From: Macrosoma leucophasiata
Lineage: Eukaryota; Arthropoda; Insecta; Lepidoptera; Hedylidae
Direction: 5' to 3'
DNA: 64,000 nt
Assembly: GCA_036365455.1 (NCBI GenBank)
Contig: JAWQUS010000027.1
Coordinates: forward strand, 20,820,501 to 20,884,500
The notes beneath the pieces were generated by a model. That model saw only the letters and a program-made list of their open reading frames with translations. It had not been told where the DNA came from and made no database searches. Made by a program: the position numbers and the translations under genes. Shown here in pieces: positions 1 to 10,464 of this stretch; position 1 is the stretch's first letter; every line of letters starts with the position of its first letter.

Positions 1-21
1 AATTTAAGACGTTGTCACGTC
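1..21. repeat. Terminal sequence of a short inverted-repeat element
   Basis: The first 21 bases are identical to 5071-5091, which is the right terminus of the inverted-repeat element described at 4945-5090. The window therefore probably opens at the edge of another copy of that element, the rest lying outside. Nothing else identifies it. Confidence 0.5.
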
Positions 22-418
22 GAAACTTTTTTCTATTTAATATAAATCTTGCGATAGGGAACACCCCTATAACCAAAACAATTGAATTGTTTATATCCAC
101 CTGGCCCCATTAGAGTTAACCCAGCAATAAACAGTAAAAAAACCACTACCATACAAACCGCGGAGTGTGTAATTACCGAGTTACCGTTCTTAACGGTGAT
201 ACAGAACCGAGAAGCGTATTGGTGTAACTCAGCTTGCGGTTACTGAGTTTGCTTAAAATGTAATTTAAGAAGAAGAATTGAGACAGCATGTGAATTAAAT
301 ATATCTTTTGACGTTGGTTACCCAATTTTCATAACATAAACTTCATGCTTGTATTTTATCCCAAAGAAAGTATAAAAATGAACGCGTATCGGCATAATTC
401 GATACTCGATTTATTTTT

Positions 419-618
419 TTATTTTTAAAGAAAAATGGAAAGAAAAATCCGACCTCAGGCGAGACTCGAACCCGCGACCTACTGGGAATCTAGTCCAGCC
501 TCTCCTCCAATCGAGCCACCGAAGCCCCGCCCGATTTGTCAAATCTCTCCTTCACATCTATTGCATTGCTTTATGGTAGCAGCAGCGCCATCTATTACCA
601 ACTATGCTAGTTAGGCAA
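419..618 (-). mobile_element. SINE family E, monomeric copy (E1)
   Basis: On the minus strand this is a 200-bp retroposon with a tRNA-like core in the middle: a box-A-like segment, then a box-B-like GTTCGAGTCTCGCC. It ends in the A-rich tail TTTAAAAATAAAA. A perfect 13-base target-site duplication, TCGATTTATTTTT, lies at 406-418 and 619-631, so these edges are exact. This copy has no inverted arm and ends in the short type of tail, which makes it the reference monomer for the fold-back copies E2-E6. tRNA homology is inferred from the boxes and cloverleaf-like stems. Confidence 0.8.
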
Positions 619-794
619 TCGATTTATTTTTATTGATTTTTTCTGAATAAAACATTCTTCATTAAAATGAATCGTTTATGAAATCTTAGATTCAAAACTA
701 AATAGGGGGGCCATGTCTTATGGTAGACTTATTTGTTGTTTTGACAAATGCTGGAAGTGAAGGCAAAATATAACTATAATATGCTTATGCTTAC

Positions 795-1113
795 ATCGTA
801 ACTTCACGCCTGTAATCCCCGAAGGGGTAGGCAGAGGTAAACGCATGCATTCAAGCATACATGCAAACACCCACGACTCGCCGGTTACGTTTTGGCCCAT
901 GTAACAGGTGGCGAACCTGTTGCCATCTCCGGGCACATTACCAAACTCCGAGGTACTGGGAAACTTCCAGAAAATGGAAAAATCCCAATAGAACCAGAGA
1001 TAAAGGATTTTAAACCTTTATCTCTGATAGTCCCCGACCCGGGAATCGAACCCAGGACCCCCAGCGCAGTAGTAGTGGCCTGCTACCACTACACTACTGA
1101 GGCAGTTATGCAG
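795..1113 (-). mobile_element. tRNA-derived SINE family B (B1)
   Basis: The minus strand begins with a tRNA-like head: box A-like TAGTGTAGTGGTAG and box B GGTTCGATTCCCGG. A body and a tail ending in GTGAAGTTACG follow. A perfect 13-base duplication, TGCTTATGCTTAC, at 782-794 and 1114-1126 marks both edges. Other copies lie at 22711-23019 and 44672-44928, with fragments at 1743-1880 and 2648-2733. The tRNA head, body and non-poly(A) tail are like the tRNA-related SINEs described in noctuid moths; I have not matched it to a named family. Confidence 0.8.
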
Positions 1114-1139
1114 TGCTTATGCTTACTTTGCTTTAATCT

Positions 1140-1440
1140 TACTATATCTAGACGCATGACGAAACAAAGTAAGCGTTCCCTTTTCCGATTTAAGGTCGGT
1201 GAACGACATCCAGTGAAACTAATGAATAGACTTTGCAGTTTATACTACACATACAATATCGTTAAGATGTCGCTGTTCCCTTAATAATTGAAATATTTAT
1301 TTTTCGCAATTTAACACATGCGATTGAACTATAGAAATTGAAGAAAAAACGGAAAGAAAGATTTAACTTCAGACAGGAATCGAACCTGCAAACTCAGGAT
1401 TGGTTATCCAGAACCGCTGATCTATTTCGTCTCGCGAACG
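1140..1440 (-). mobile_element. SINE family C, degraded copy (C1)
   Basis: Minus-strand sequence related to C2 at 21856-22147: a damaged tRNA-like part (box-B remnant near 1374-1390), then TTCTTCAATTTC and an extended tail containing CATGTGTTAAATTGCG. Past the tail comes a module (about 1145-1275 read in reverse) that matches the region downstream of the family E tail, including AAAGTCTATT and a TTAAGGG...GCGAC motif. No target-site duplication was found. It lies directly beside the right duplication of B1. Confidence 0.5.
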
Positions 1441-1742
1441 ACAGATTAAAGTTTTCCGAACTGACAGCCAACCTTCACTAGTTGGAGAGGCACTAAAAGA
1501 TGAAGAAGAAGAATGTCTAGCCTATAAAATCGAATACGTTTAGTTGTGATGGTATAAAACACAGTCAAACAGATAACCATCAAAACACCGTTCTATCGGA
1601 CCTGGGTACGAGGTACGCAATCGCTATCGCAATCATGCACCGTGACCAAATTCACAAGTCGCGATACACGTGACCAATTTGTTCGTATTTTACTGTTATT
1701 GGCCGACCATAGGTTTTTATCCCATTTTGAGTATTTCTCGTT

Positions 1743-1880
1743 GCTTCACGCCTGAGTCTTCCCGATGGATTAGGCAGAAGTAAACGCAAATTCGAAATTT
1801 GCGCCATTTTCATTTTGTCCCTTTTCGCATTTTCGGGCTAGTTACCAAACACCGAAAGTAGCGCTGGGAATCTAAGAAAA
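1743..1880 (-). mobile_element. Degraded family B SINE fragment
   Basis: GCTTCACGCCTG, GGCAGAAGTAAACGCA and GTTACCAAACACCGA match successive parts of the family B body and tail in the same order and orientation as B1, with many substitutions. The tRNA head is absent. It abuts the family A copy at 1882. Confidence 0.45.
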
Positions 1881-1881
1881 C

Positions 1882-2166
1882 TTACTGGTGGTAGAGCTCC
1901 AGTGACGGAGCTCGCGGGCGTAGGCACCACCGCATTACCTAATATACTTGCCGCTAAATGGTAGTATTCAGCAGTATCCGGTGAGATGGTAATGTACGAC
2001 CCTGTAATTTCCGGCACAGAGGCATAACACCTTAGGCCTCAGGAGTGGTAACGCATCTGCATTTTGACCTTGGTCTTTGTGTAAGTGTCTATAGGCTGCA
2101 GTCATCACTTAACATCAATGTGAACTGCAAGCTTATATGCCACTTCCATTTCGTTAAAAAAAAGTA
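1882..2166 (+). mobile_element. Family A SINE-like retroposon
   Basis: Near-complete copy of the commonest repeat here. It starts at TTACTGGTGGTAGAGCTCC, passes through CCGCATTACCTAATATACTTG, CCTGTAATTTCCGGCACAG and CAATGTGAACTGCA, and ends at CCACTTCC with an A-run. It has no ORF and no terminal inverted repeat. Its 3' A-run suggests retroposition. I see no clear tRNA, 5S or 7SL head, so its origin is unassigned. Confidence 0.75.
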
Positions 2167-2514
2167 GGTATATAACTTCGTCCATTCGTTTTTATCGCCC
2201 GCGAACATTGTGACTTTGGTCACGGCCTATGATTGCGAGGGATCGATGGAACGGTGTTTTGACGTTTATCTGTTTGTCTGTGTGCGCAACAACCGCGTGG
2301 AAACGTATTTGGTTTTATACGATAGATGAAACCTGGATCAAGTTTTAGGGTTTCATATCTCATAAGGAAAAACCCCCTGAGACCTTTCTTAAGACTTATT
2401 TGTCGACTTCCCTTTTCTCAGGAACGCGTGGAAATTAATTGAAAATCCTACTTCTTAGTCAACACAGTCAAAAGATACAGCCGATTATCGTACATAGACT
2501 TTCGAAAGTGAATC

Positions 2515-2640
2515 ATCAAAAGTCAAAACAGACCTTCAGGAATGGCAGCGCGTTGGTAACTCCCCTGGTGTTGCAAATGTGCAAAGGCGATGGTGACCAC
2601 TTTCCATCAGGTAGCCCGTTTGCTTGTCTGTCAAGCTTTA
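2515..2640 (+). mobile_element. 3' tail of a CR1-like LINE
   Basis: GGAATGGCAGCGCGTTGG, GGTGTTGCAAATG, GATGGTGACCACTTTCC and GCTTGTCTGTC are the same 3'-end blocks found, reversed, at 49220-49350 downstream of a recognisable CR1-like reverse-transcriptase tail. Only the last codons and the 3' UTR are present. This is a severely 5'-truncated insertion. Confidence 0.65.
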
Positions 2641-2647
2641 ATCATAA

Positions 2648-2733
2648 ACGTAACTTCACGTCTGTAATCCACGAAGGGGTAGGCAGAAGTAAATGCATGC
2701 ATTCAAGGATACATGCAAACACCTACTCATCAT
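2648..2733 (-). mobile_element. 3' end fragment of SINE family B
   Basis: CGTAACTTCACGTCTGTAATCC through the GCATGCATTCA region matches the tail of B1 at 797-870 in the same orientation. It stops abruptly where the RTE-like fragment at 2735 begins. No tRNA head. Confidence 0.6.
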
Positions 2734-2734
2734 C

Positions 2735-3165
2735 ATATCAGCCATAGGACGTCCACTGCTGAACATAGGCCTCCCCCAATGACCTCCATGCCGACCGATC
2801 GGAAGTGACGTGCATCTAGCGGGTACCTGTAGCCTTGATCAGGTCGTCGGTCCATCTTGCAGGTGGACGTCCTACGCTGCGTTTGCCGATACGTGGTCTC
2901 CACTCGAGAACCTTTCTGCCCCAGCGGCTATCGGTTCTCCGAGCTATGTGCCCTGCCCATTGCCACTTCACCTTGGAAATCTGCTTGGCTATGTTAGTGA
3001 CTTTCATTCGCCTACGGATCTCCTCATTTCTGATTCGATCCAGTAGGGAAACGCCGAGCATAGCCCTTTCCATTGACCGCTGAGTGACTTGGAGCTTTCG
3101 TACGAGACCCATAGTGAGAGACCACGTCTCGGCACCGTAGGTCATCACCGGCAAAACGCACAAAA
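2735..3165 (-). pseudogene. RTE-like LINE, reverse-transcriptase C-terminal fragment
   Basis: The minus strand encodes the C-terminal end of an endonuclease/reverse-transcriptase polyprotein. A 115-codon stretch (3163 down to 2816) contains MTYGAETWSL, RAMLGVSLLDRIRNEEIRRR, WQWAGHIARR and VGRPPARWTDDL. This order is characteristic of the tail of RTE-type non-LTR elements abundant in Lepidoptera. The 3' UTR continues to about 2735 and contains the familiar block read on the plus strand as GGACGTCCACTGCTGAACAT. The polymerase and endonuclease domains are absent, so this is a dead 5'-truncated copy. A second damaged copy lies at 25338-25605. Family placement rests on these peptide blocks and is fairly secure at the level of non-LTR retrotransposon. 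Confidence 0.8.
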
Positions 3166-3599
3166 AATATAATAAACTAACTAAAAAAATAATAATAAAC
3201 TAACTCGCAGTTAGTATACTGATCGTGACCTACACCTACATGTGGAATACAGTCTTCCAATGGCAAGGTTAAGTTTGTTTCTCGATCCAATTTATTATTA
3301 TATTCAATGCTTTAATTTTATACGGAACTTAACGGAACCTTCAGTACGTGAGTCCAACTCACATTCAGCTGGTATTTTTATAAAAAACTGAAGTGGTTTT
3401 GCGTGTATTTCGCTTGATCGTTGTTGTTGTTCGCTTAATTATTGCCGCAGCCGACAGCGTTACTTTTTTATGTGGGAAAGGAACAAATGACCATGCAGTA
3501 CCAGTACACGTCAATGGTAAGACTTCAGGTCAAGGACATTCGGAAAAAAGGAAGATTTATTGCAGCCGGAGACAGTAATACCGTTATTAAGATTACCGT

Positions 3600-3895
3600 A
3601 TTTACTGGTGGTAGAGCTCCAGTGACGGAGCTCGCGGGCGTAGGCACTACCGCATTACCTAATATAATATACTTGCCGCTAAATGGTAGTGTTCAGCACT
3701 ATCGTGTTCCGGTCAGGTGGTAATGTACGGCCCTGTAATTTCCAGCACAGAGGCATAACACCTAATGCCTCAGGAGTGGCAGCGCATCTGCAGTTTGACC
3801 TCTGGTCATTATGTGGGTGTCTATAGGCTGCAGTCATCACTTAACATCAATGTGAACTGCATGCTTGTTTGCCACTTTTACTACATAAAAAAAAA
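3600..3895 (+). mobile_element. Family A SINE-like retroposon
   Basis: Full-length copy from TTTACTGGTGGTAGAGCTCC to GCCACTTTTACTACAT plus a 9-A run. It carries a small duplication in the ATATAATATACTTGCCGC stretch compared with other copies. The ORFs crossing it are chance frames. Confidence 0.75.
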
Positions 3896-3904
3896 ATTAA
3901 AAAA

Positions 3905-4940
3905 TTAATAAGACAATGTCAAAGTAGGTACAATGCAAGAGTTGGAACTTTCTGTTCGGGCGGATAACGTATTATCCGATAGCACAAAGTTAAAGGTGCG
4001 ATTGTAGATAATAAAACCCCCTTTATAGTACCGTAAAAAATGTTACGTTTCAAGATAGTAAAAATGCAAACGTAAAGCAAGCTAACGTATTGAGGAATAA
4101 CATACCTGAGGAATACTCCGTAGAATTCACTTATCACATGTATGAATTGTATGATCTTCGTAACTTTTGACATATAAAACCTGCCATTTTGTTTGTCAAA
4201 ATAGAAAGCTGGAATGGGCCGGAAATAACAGTACAATACGGACAAATTACGTGCATTATAAACATTGTTTGGTCTCGGTTTATGACCACGGACCTACTGA
4301 GCTTCGATGGAACGTTTGTTTTGATGGTAGTCTGCCTCGACTACGTTACTGTGACTAAGTACTTATTATGAGTCTTTGTTGATATTTGACCAATGTATGT
4401 TAAACATTTCGTACCAGAAATTGTAAGGTCAGATAGCTATCTATCTAATCATCCAAAAAATAATTTAGCAAATCGGCCCACAAACGCCGAATAAATCGCG
4501 TAACATATGTATACACACAAAAAAAACATACAGGCGAATTGAAAACCTCCTCCGTTTTGAAGTCGGTTAAAAAGAGAGCAAGAGGTGGATAAAAGCCTCT
4601 CAAGGACTGTCAAGGACCAACCCTAAGCGCATTCCCTTGATCTTCATCAGGGGTGCGACAGCCTATCTAAATAAAATTGTTGTCGAAATTGTTATTGCTG
4701 TCAATTTTCATGACGATTTGTATCTCTTTCAAAAGCAATATCATACGAAAGCAAGAACATCAGTCAGATTATCTTTGTTATGTATACAATTTGACATAAA
4801 AAATTGACAGCAAAAACAATGTCGATCCAGGCCGTCGGTTCAAAAAAAAGTCAAATACCTATGGACACTGTGTTGTATAGGTCCCTGCTGCTAAGCAAAA
4901 AAAAACTGGTTGCCTGTAAAGTCGGTTTTACGGGCGAAGA
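3905..4940. other. No gene recognised; short repeat remnants
   Basis: No convincing ORF or RNA gene. On the minus strand at about 4518-4570 there is a stub containing AACCGACTTCAAAACGG and GAGGTTTTCAATTCG. Variants recur at 20653-20700, 26825-26870 and 56740-56790. It looks like the 3' stub of a common lepidopteran repeat. The rest is AT-rich and unrecognised. Confidence 0.5.
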
Positions 4941-4944
4941 TTTT

Positions 4945-5090
4945 ACGTGACAACGTCTTTTCTCGGTAGAAAGGCATTCGCCGGTCCGGCAGGCCTCTCT
5001 CTCGTTCGGTGACTCATCGTTACGTTACCGGGCGTTACATTTTTTCATGAGTGACTCCGAGCCGCAACCTAATTTAAGACGTTGTCACGT
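4945..5090. mobile_element. Short element with 15-bp terminal inverted repeats
   Basis: ACGTGACAACGTCTT at 4945-4959 is the exact reverse complement of AAGACGTTGTCACGT at 5076-5090. The 146-bp interval is non-coding and GC-richer than its flanks. The right terminus also occurs at bases 1-21. It may be a MITE-like element. I could not define a target-site duplication, so it could also be the termini of a longer repeat. Confidence 0.5.
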
Positions 5091-5099
5091 CAAAAAAAC

Positions 5100-5805
5100 A
5101 AAGTGGGCGCGTATTCCCTGGTTTTGTGCAAAGCAGCAATCGAAACATTGGTAAAGCGAAAAAGCTGCCGTGGTTTGTGATACACACGAGTATAAGCCGC
5201 AAAAAAACAACCTCCTAACTTATTTTGTCCAGTCCCTAGTTTGTTTAATCTGTATCGCTGGCTATACAGTTGCACATAAACACAACGTAAACATAATAGA
5301 ATTCCATTGACCATTTTGGGTGCGGAGTGAAAAAAAAACGAGGTGGTTCTACTATTGGCATTGACAGTCGAAGGGTAAAGTTTACGAGTTTGTGATGGTC
5401 GACACTAAAATATCCCTTTTCCAGGTAAACGGACAGTATCCATTCGTTTTGGCTAACAATATTGGTTGTGAGAACAAACATACAATGCCTCAATTTGTAA
5501 GAAACGTGATAGGAGAAAATGTTGCCTGTTGTTGAATTTAGACTATTTTAGACCAAACATAAAGTAAGGTACCTAGTTATAGCTAATGTTTGCTTCGATG
5601 AGGGCGCAGGCATCATACCATTTGGTGGATTCCTAGTTGGTGTTACCAGAGAGGAAAAAGATGTTCAAACTCAGAACCGAATCGCGTAGACATTAAAATC
5701 TCGGTCACGCTATTCGTATTTACCTATTGCCTCAGTTTAGTCTGATCTGAATGATCTGACAATGACTGTCAAATCTACGGCCAGATAGACTGATGATCCT
5801 GATTG
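5100..5805. other. No recognised gene
   Basis: Minus-strand ORFs of 74 and 82 codons overlap here, but they match no family I recognise and lack coding character. No repeat was identified. Confidence 0.4.
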
Positions 5806-5809
5806 ATGA

Positions 5810-6060
5810 TTTTTTTATGTAATGAAGGTTGCAAACAGCCATGCAGTTCACATTGATGTAAAGTGAAGACTGCCCAATAGACACCCACCTAAAGACCAGA
5901 GGTCAAAATGCAGATGCGTTGCCACCCCGAGACTTTAGTTATGTCTCTATGATAGTTAATACAGGGTCATACTATCTAACAGGAACACGATAATGTTGAA
6001 CACTACAATTTGGGGGCAGATAAATTAGGTAATGTGGATCACCGCATTAGCTAATATACT
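5810..6060 (-). mobile_element. Family A SINE-like retroposon, diverged
   Basis: Reverse-oriented copy with T-run and TATGTAATGAAGG at its 3' end, then CAGTTCACATTGATG, GTCAAAATGCAGATGCG and GAACACGATAATG. The 5' portion is rearranged and truncated near CCGCATTAGCTAATATAC. It faces the next copy tail-to-head across about 20 bp. Confidence 0.65.
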
Positions 6061-6082
6061 AGGAGGAACTCTAGCACCTCTT

Positions 6083-6357
6083 TTACTGGTGGTAGAACTC
6101 CAGTGACGGAGCTCGCGGGAGTAGGCACCACCGCATTACCTAATATACTTGCCGCTAAATGATAGTGTTCCGGCCAGGTGGTAATGTACGGCCCTGTAAT
6201 TCCGGCACAGAGGCATAACACCTTAGGCCACAGGAGTGGCAACGCATCTGCATTTTGACCTGGGTCTTTGAGTGGGTGTCTATAGGCTGCAGTCATCACT
6301 TAACATCAATGTGAACTGCATGCTTGTTTGCCACTTCAATAACATAACAAAAACCAC
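6083..6357 (+). mobile_element. Family A SINE-like retroposon
   Basis: Near-complete forward copy beginning TTTTACTGGTGGTAGAAC and ending CCACTTCAATAACATAAC. Its position beside an inverted copy (5810-6060) makes a local inverted pair. Confidence 0.75.
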
Positions 6358-6627
6358 TAAAATAAAATAATTTTGATAATTTCCTTCAATCCTTGTCAAA
6401 ATACCGTGTTTACCATACTTCGTCATTCTCGCGTCAGTGAGTCAATCAGTCAGTCGTAGCGATTTGGCATACTATTTGACGTATGTTCTATCATTCTGAT
6501 ATCAGTCTTGGATTGATCAGGTAATCGTTCAACTTGTTCGTCACTCAATCAAAGTCGTTCAGACTGATGGGCTATACTGATGAAATACTGAAAGTTACGG
6601 TTAATAAATATAATAATAAATAATAAT

Positions 6628-6735
6628 GGCAAGCCTTGAAACGTCCCACTGCTGGGCACGAGTTTCTCCCCTTCTTGAGGGGAGGCCTGGAGCTTACTCC
6701 ACCACGCTGCTCCAATGCGGGTTGGTGGAGATACG
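6628..6735 (-). mobile_element. 3' fragment of the 5S-derived SINE
   Basis: GTCCCACTGCTGGGCACGAG, GGAGGCCTGGAGC and CCACCACGCTGCTCC match the tail half of the 5S-derived SINE at 8494-8875. The 5S head is missing. Confidence 0.65.
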
Positions 6736-7104
6736 GTTACGGTTACCCGTACTCTATTATTTTCTTACAAACATCTTAATATACGAGTACAAACTTTCGG
6801 GTTAATAGTATTAGTAGGATAAAACATTATCATCATAAACCGCCGACACCAAATAGCTTATAGGTTAGGATCCCACTGCAGAATCATTTCCTTTATCCAG
6901 ATATGCTGCAAACCTAATTTTTATGCATATTTTTAATCTATAGAATATAGATATATCCACAAGGTTGCCTATGAAAAAATGGCCGTAAGTAATTTTTTTT
7001 TTGGGAAAGAATTTTTTTTTGCTTGTTTTCCAATAAAATTTTACGTCCATGACGTACGTACCTACTTACATGTAATATTTATATGTATATTTATATATGT
7101 ATAC

Positions 7105-7129
7105 ATATATATATATATCTCTCTCTCTC
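7105..7129. repeat. Microsatellite (AT)n-(CT)n
   Basis: A compound dinucleotide run: about seven AT units followed directly by about five CT units. Confidence 0.85.
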
Positions 7130-7139
7130 AAATTAAAGC

Positions 7140-8480
7140 TATTTTTTATCATTATTATGATAGATGGGAGCCAAATTAAATCGGCCGCAAATAAGGGTTG
7201 CTGGCTGTTAAAGACAAAATAATTTAATAAAAAATACTTGCGGCCAAATTTTGACAGTCAACTTAGTGGATAAATATTGTTTAGACTAGAAATAGGTATG
7301 CGTCAAAATTAGGTTTGCACCATATCTGGATGAACGAAATGATTTTGCAGTGGGATCCTAACCTATTACAGCAAATAATGAGAATACATTTAACCCAATA
7401 CGTTTTTGCGAGCACGTGGGTACACGGCCTTCCAGAATCCATTGACGACGTCTTATTCCAACGATTTACGGTTCAATATCGCTTGAATTACGTCTCACAG
7501 AAGACGACTTTTATTACCATGCCTTAAGAGTTATTTTCGTTTGTATGCATAGTTTAGGAGTTGTTTAGGAGTTTTTGATTGAAGCTGAGCCACCCACGTG
7601 CGGTGCAAACATTTGTTTTCTGATTGCGGTAACGAACGGAGGCGATAAGTGTTGGCTTACCATATTACCACTAATCTCAAGAACTGCTGTTAGAGAATTA
7701 TAAATGAGTTGCCAACAAAAGGGTTTCAGATTGCCTATAGATCTATATTTATCCTGTTTCAGAACACGTTGATAGTAAGTAGGAAGAAAAGAAAATATAT
7801 TTACTAGGACAGTAGGTACATAATAGAAAACAAAACAGAAAAAAATAAACAATAAAAATAAAATTAACAAAAAAAAACAAAATTAACTTAAAAATTGTTC
7901 TAAAGGGACCCCACCCCAACTCAGCATTGTGCCGGATGAATAAGTAAGTGATTAAGTATATGCAACTTTATGGAGATGACTTACCTACATGCATCTTCAA
8001 ATAAAAATTTCACCACAGGTCCCAGACTCAACAATGGGTGGTAAGTCAAGTTTGCCACTTTTATTTAATAAAAAAAAGTATTTTTAATACATTGCGACCC
8101 GGTATTTTATTTTGATTGTCCGGTACCGGGTCGCGACCCGGCAAATGGGAAACGCTGCTCTAGATTATGTCGTACAACGCAACATGTCGGCCGACGGATC
8201 AATGAAACGGTAATTGATCGTAAACATCGGTTTATGTTGATTACTATGGGGCCACAAAAGTTTATTATTTTACAAACACTTCTTGTTTTTTTTTATGTTG
8301 GAAGTAAGAAAATGGCGGATAGTAGTAGTATAGTAATAAGATATTTGTTTTGTTTGCCGTTTGTTACTTATATTATTTCTTATCCTGTGGCTACGCCGAA
8401 CGATTAAAGTAAGTAGATTAAGAAATTGCATACCATTGGCATGTGCGGCGGTAGTTTACTCGCGGGACGCTACTGCCCAC
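7140..8480. other. No recognised gene
   Basis: ORFs of 70 and 101 codons occur at 7315-7527 (+) and 7565-7870 (-) without recognisable motifs. The second is a leucine/phenylalanine-rich frame through AT-rich DNA. Around 8095-8150 there is a palindromic GC-rich block, CCGGTACCGGGTCGCGACCC, in otherwise AT-rich sequence. Confidence 0.4.
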
Positions 8481-8493
8481 CCCGCGTAATTGC

Positions 8494-8875
8494 TTTTAAT
8501 AATAATAATAATAATGGCAACCCATTATACGTCCCACTGCTGGGCACGAGTCTTTCCCCTTTTTGGGAGGAGGCCTGGAGCTTACTCCACCACGCTGCTC
8601 CAATGCGGATTGGTGGAGGTGGATGGGTTAGTGGCCAACCCGTTGTCGGTTGTTTTCAAACCGCCCCATAAGGCCTACGACAAGGTTTTAACGACTGCTA
8701 TCTGTCGATAGCAACCGGGACCGACGGCTTAACGTGACCTCCGAAGCACGGAAACACGAAGCACTTAATTTGCCACTAGCGGTCACCCATCACACTACCC
8801 GACCGCGCCTGTAGTGCTTAACCGAGTAGATCGCTTACGATCTACACCAGCCGCGGGGCCATGCGCGCTTCAATT
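8494..8875 (-). mobile_element. 5S rRNA-derived SINE (copy 1)
   Basis: Read on the minus strand the element starts with a 5S-rRNA-like head. GGTTAAGCACTACGGGCGCG and GATGGGTGACCGCT align in order with the conserved 3' half of 5S rRNA, which carries its internal pol III promoter. The body includes the CCCAGCAGTGGGACG block and ends GGGTTGCCATT followed by ATT repeats. A chimeric 5S-derived SINE has been described from the noctuid Helicoverpa armigera (HaSE3, from memory), and this looks like the same type. The 73-81 codon ORFs across it are not genes. Confidence 0.85.
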
Positions 8876-9392
8876 TTGCCTTTACTGCCCTATTGGAAAT
8901 ATATGAAACTTGAAATTTTTGGGTTGAGTGACTGTACAAGAGGAAGAATTTATCCTCCACTAGTGGTCACGTCTCGACACCTCAACTCAACACTGTATCT
9001 GTAAAATATGTAAAATTATCTCTGCCGTAAGGTAGGTAATACCTACGGTAGATACAAGAGCCCTAGACTAATAACTGTTATAAAAGGAAGTTTCTATCTT
9101 TCATGGCCACATCGGAAAATGATAAATCGATAAAAAAAACATAATTCTAGGTTCAACAATAAGTGCAAGTTATAATTCCAATAGCCTTCATGTTTTCCAC
9201 GGTTGCTACTCGCAAACAAAATAAGTGGCGGAGAACTGCATTGTGCGATAGTAATGTTTGCTATGATTTATCGAAACCTTGAATTTATAACTAATGCCAA
9301 CATTATATAATACCTAGAAGATAGCGCCGTTGATAGTAGGTATATTCAAGGTTTGTAAAATGAATACCAATTTTATTTACTTAGTATGTATA

Positions 9393-9625
9393 GGTCGCGC
9401 CAGGTAAAAAGAACGCTGGCGGTCAAGCTGCGCAGTAGACGATTTATCGATCTATTTGGTGGTATGAGGTGCGGCGTTTTCAATCTGCCTACCAATACAC
9501 GAAACCGCAAGCGAAAGCTAGATCAAAAATAAACCAATAGGGCTAGTACTTTCGTGCGCGAGTGTACCGATGCGCGAACACATCCCTTCTACTTTCTTCC
9601 AGCGTTCTTTTTACGTGGCGCGACC
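9393..9625. mobile_element. MITE with ~27-bp TIRs and TA flanks
   Basis: GGTCGCGCCAGGTAAAAAGA at the left end is mirrored at the right end (9599-9625) with one mismatch over about 27 bases. Both ends are flanked by TATA. The 233-bp interior has no ORF. A TA (or TATA) target duplication with TIRs of this length suggests a Tc1/mariner-type non-autonomous element. Superfamily is inferred from the target site only. Confidence 0.8.
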
Positions 9626-9648
9626 TATACCTACTTCATTTTCGTGCT

Positions 9649-9912
9649 TTCTAGGGTTCCGTGGTAATCAAGGAACCCTTATAGTTTCGCCATGTCCACG
9701 CTAACACTAAACCGCCGACGGATAGACAGACAGACCAGACGGCGTCTGTCTGTCCGTCCGCGGTTTGGCGCAAAAACTATTGGTACTAAGACTTGAAATT
9801 TGGCACAAGTATACACCTTAATCACGCCGACAAAGTGGTAGAATAAAAACATGAAAAATAAAATTATTTGGGGTTCCTCCCCTACATGTAACGCGGATTT
9901 TTTTTTTTTCGT
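9649..9912 (+). repeat. 'AGGGTTCCGT' interspersed repeat (family J) fragment
   Basis: Begins CTAGGGTTCCGTGGTAATCA and AAGGAACCCTTATAG, followed by a GTCTGTCTGTCCGTCCG-like tract. It shares the opening and the following region with 58493-59105. This is a widespread lepidopteran repeat whose class I cannot assign. The internal GACGGATAGACAGACAGAC and GTCTGTCTGTCCGTC tracts form an imperfect hairpin. Confidence 0.5.
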
Positions 9913-10067
9913 TTTGTCTTTGCAGAGTTATAGGCATGGAATCCCTAATTTATACATCATTTACTAACATACCAATACAGTTTTATGTTTTATGTTGGAT
10001 TTTCCGCAATAACAAATAACATATAGTATATACTCGTATATTACAAAAGAAAAAGGATAGACAAAAA

Positions 10068-10145
10068 GTGTATTCAGGCAGGACTTGAACCACTGGTTCA
10101 GTCGCTGTCCCAAATGAGCTACCGAAGCCCACAAGTTCAAGCTCG
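10068..10145 (-). mobile_element. tRNA-like SINE fragment (family C-like)
   Basis: The minus strand reads GGGCTTCGGTAGCTCATTTG, then an anticodon-arm-like segment, then GGTTCAAGTCCTGCCTGAA. This resembles the A and B box layout of families C and E. The body and tail are not recognisable. Confidence 0.5.
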
Positions 10146-10464
10146 AAGTAAGGAGTAATAATTTGCATAATATAAGTAGGTATAATAATATGCCACTAAC
10201 ACATCTACGCGACCGCGATTCGTAAGTTTAAGCAAACAATCACAGGTAATAAAAGAACGAATGACCGATAAAAATACAGCGCAAATAACGTTATTTGCGT
10301 TATGCGATACCGGCCTCCCAAACAGACCATACAAACTGTATAACCGCGGCAGTCCATTATTGATTCCGGCACCTACGTGAGACGAAATTACAATCACACT
10401 GATATATTAAAATAAATGCACCCTGTCTGTTTGTTTTGTTATTGTTCTATTTCAAAAATGAAAA

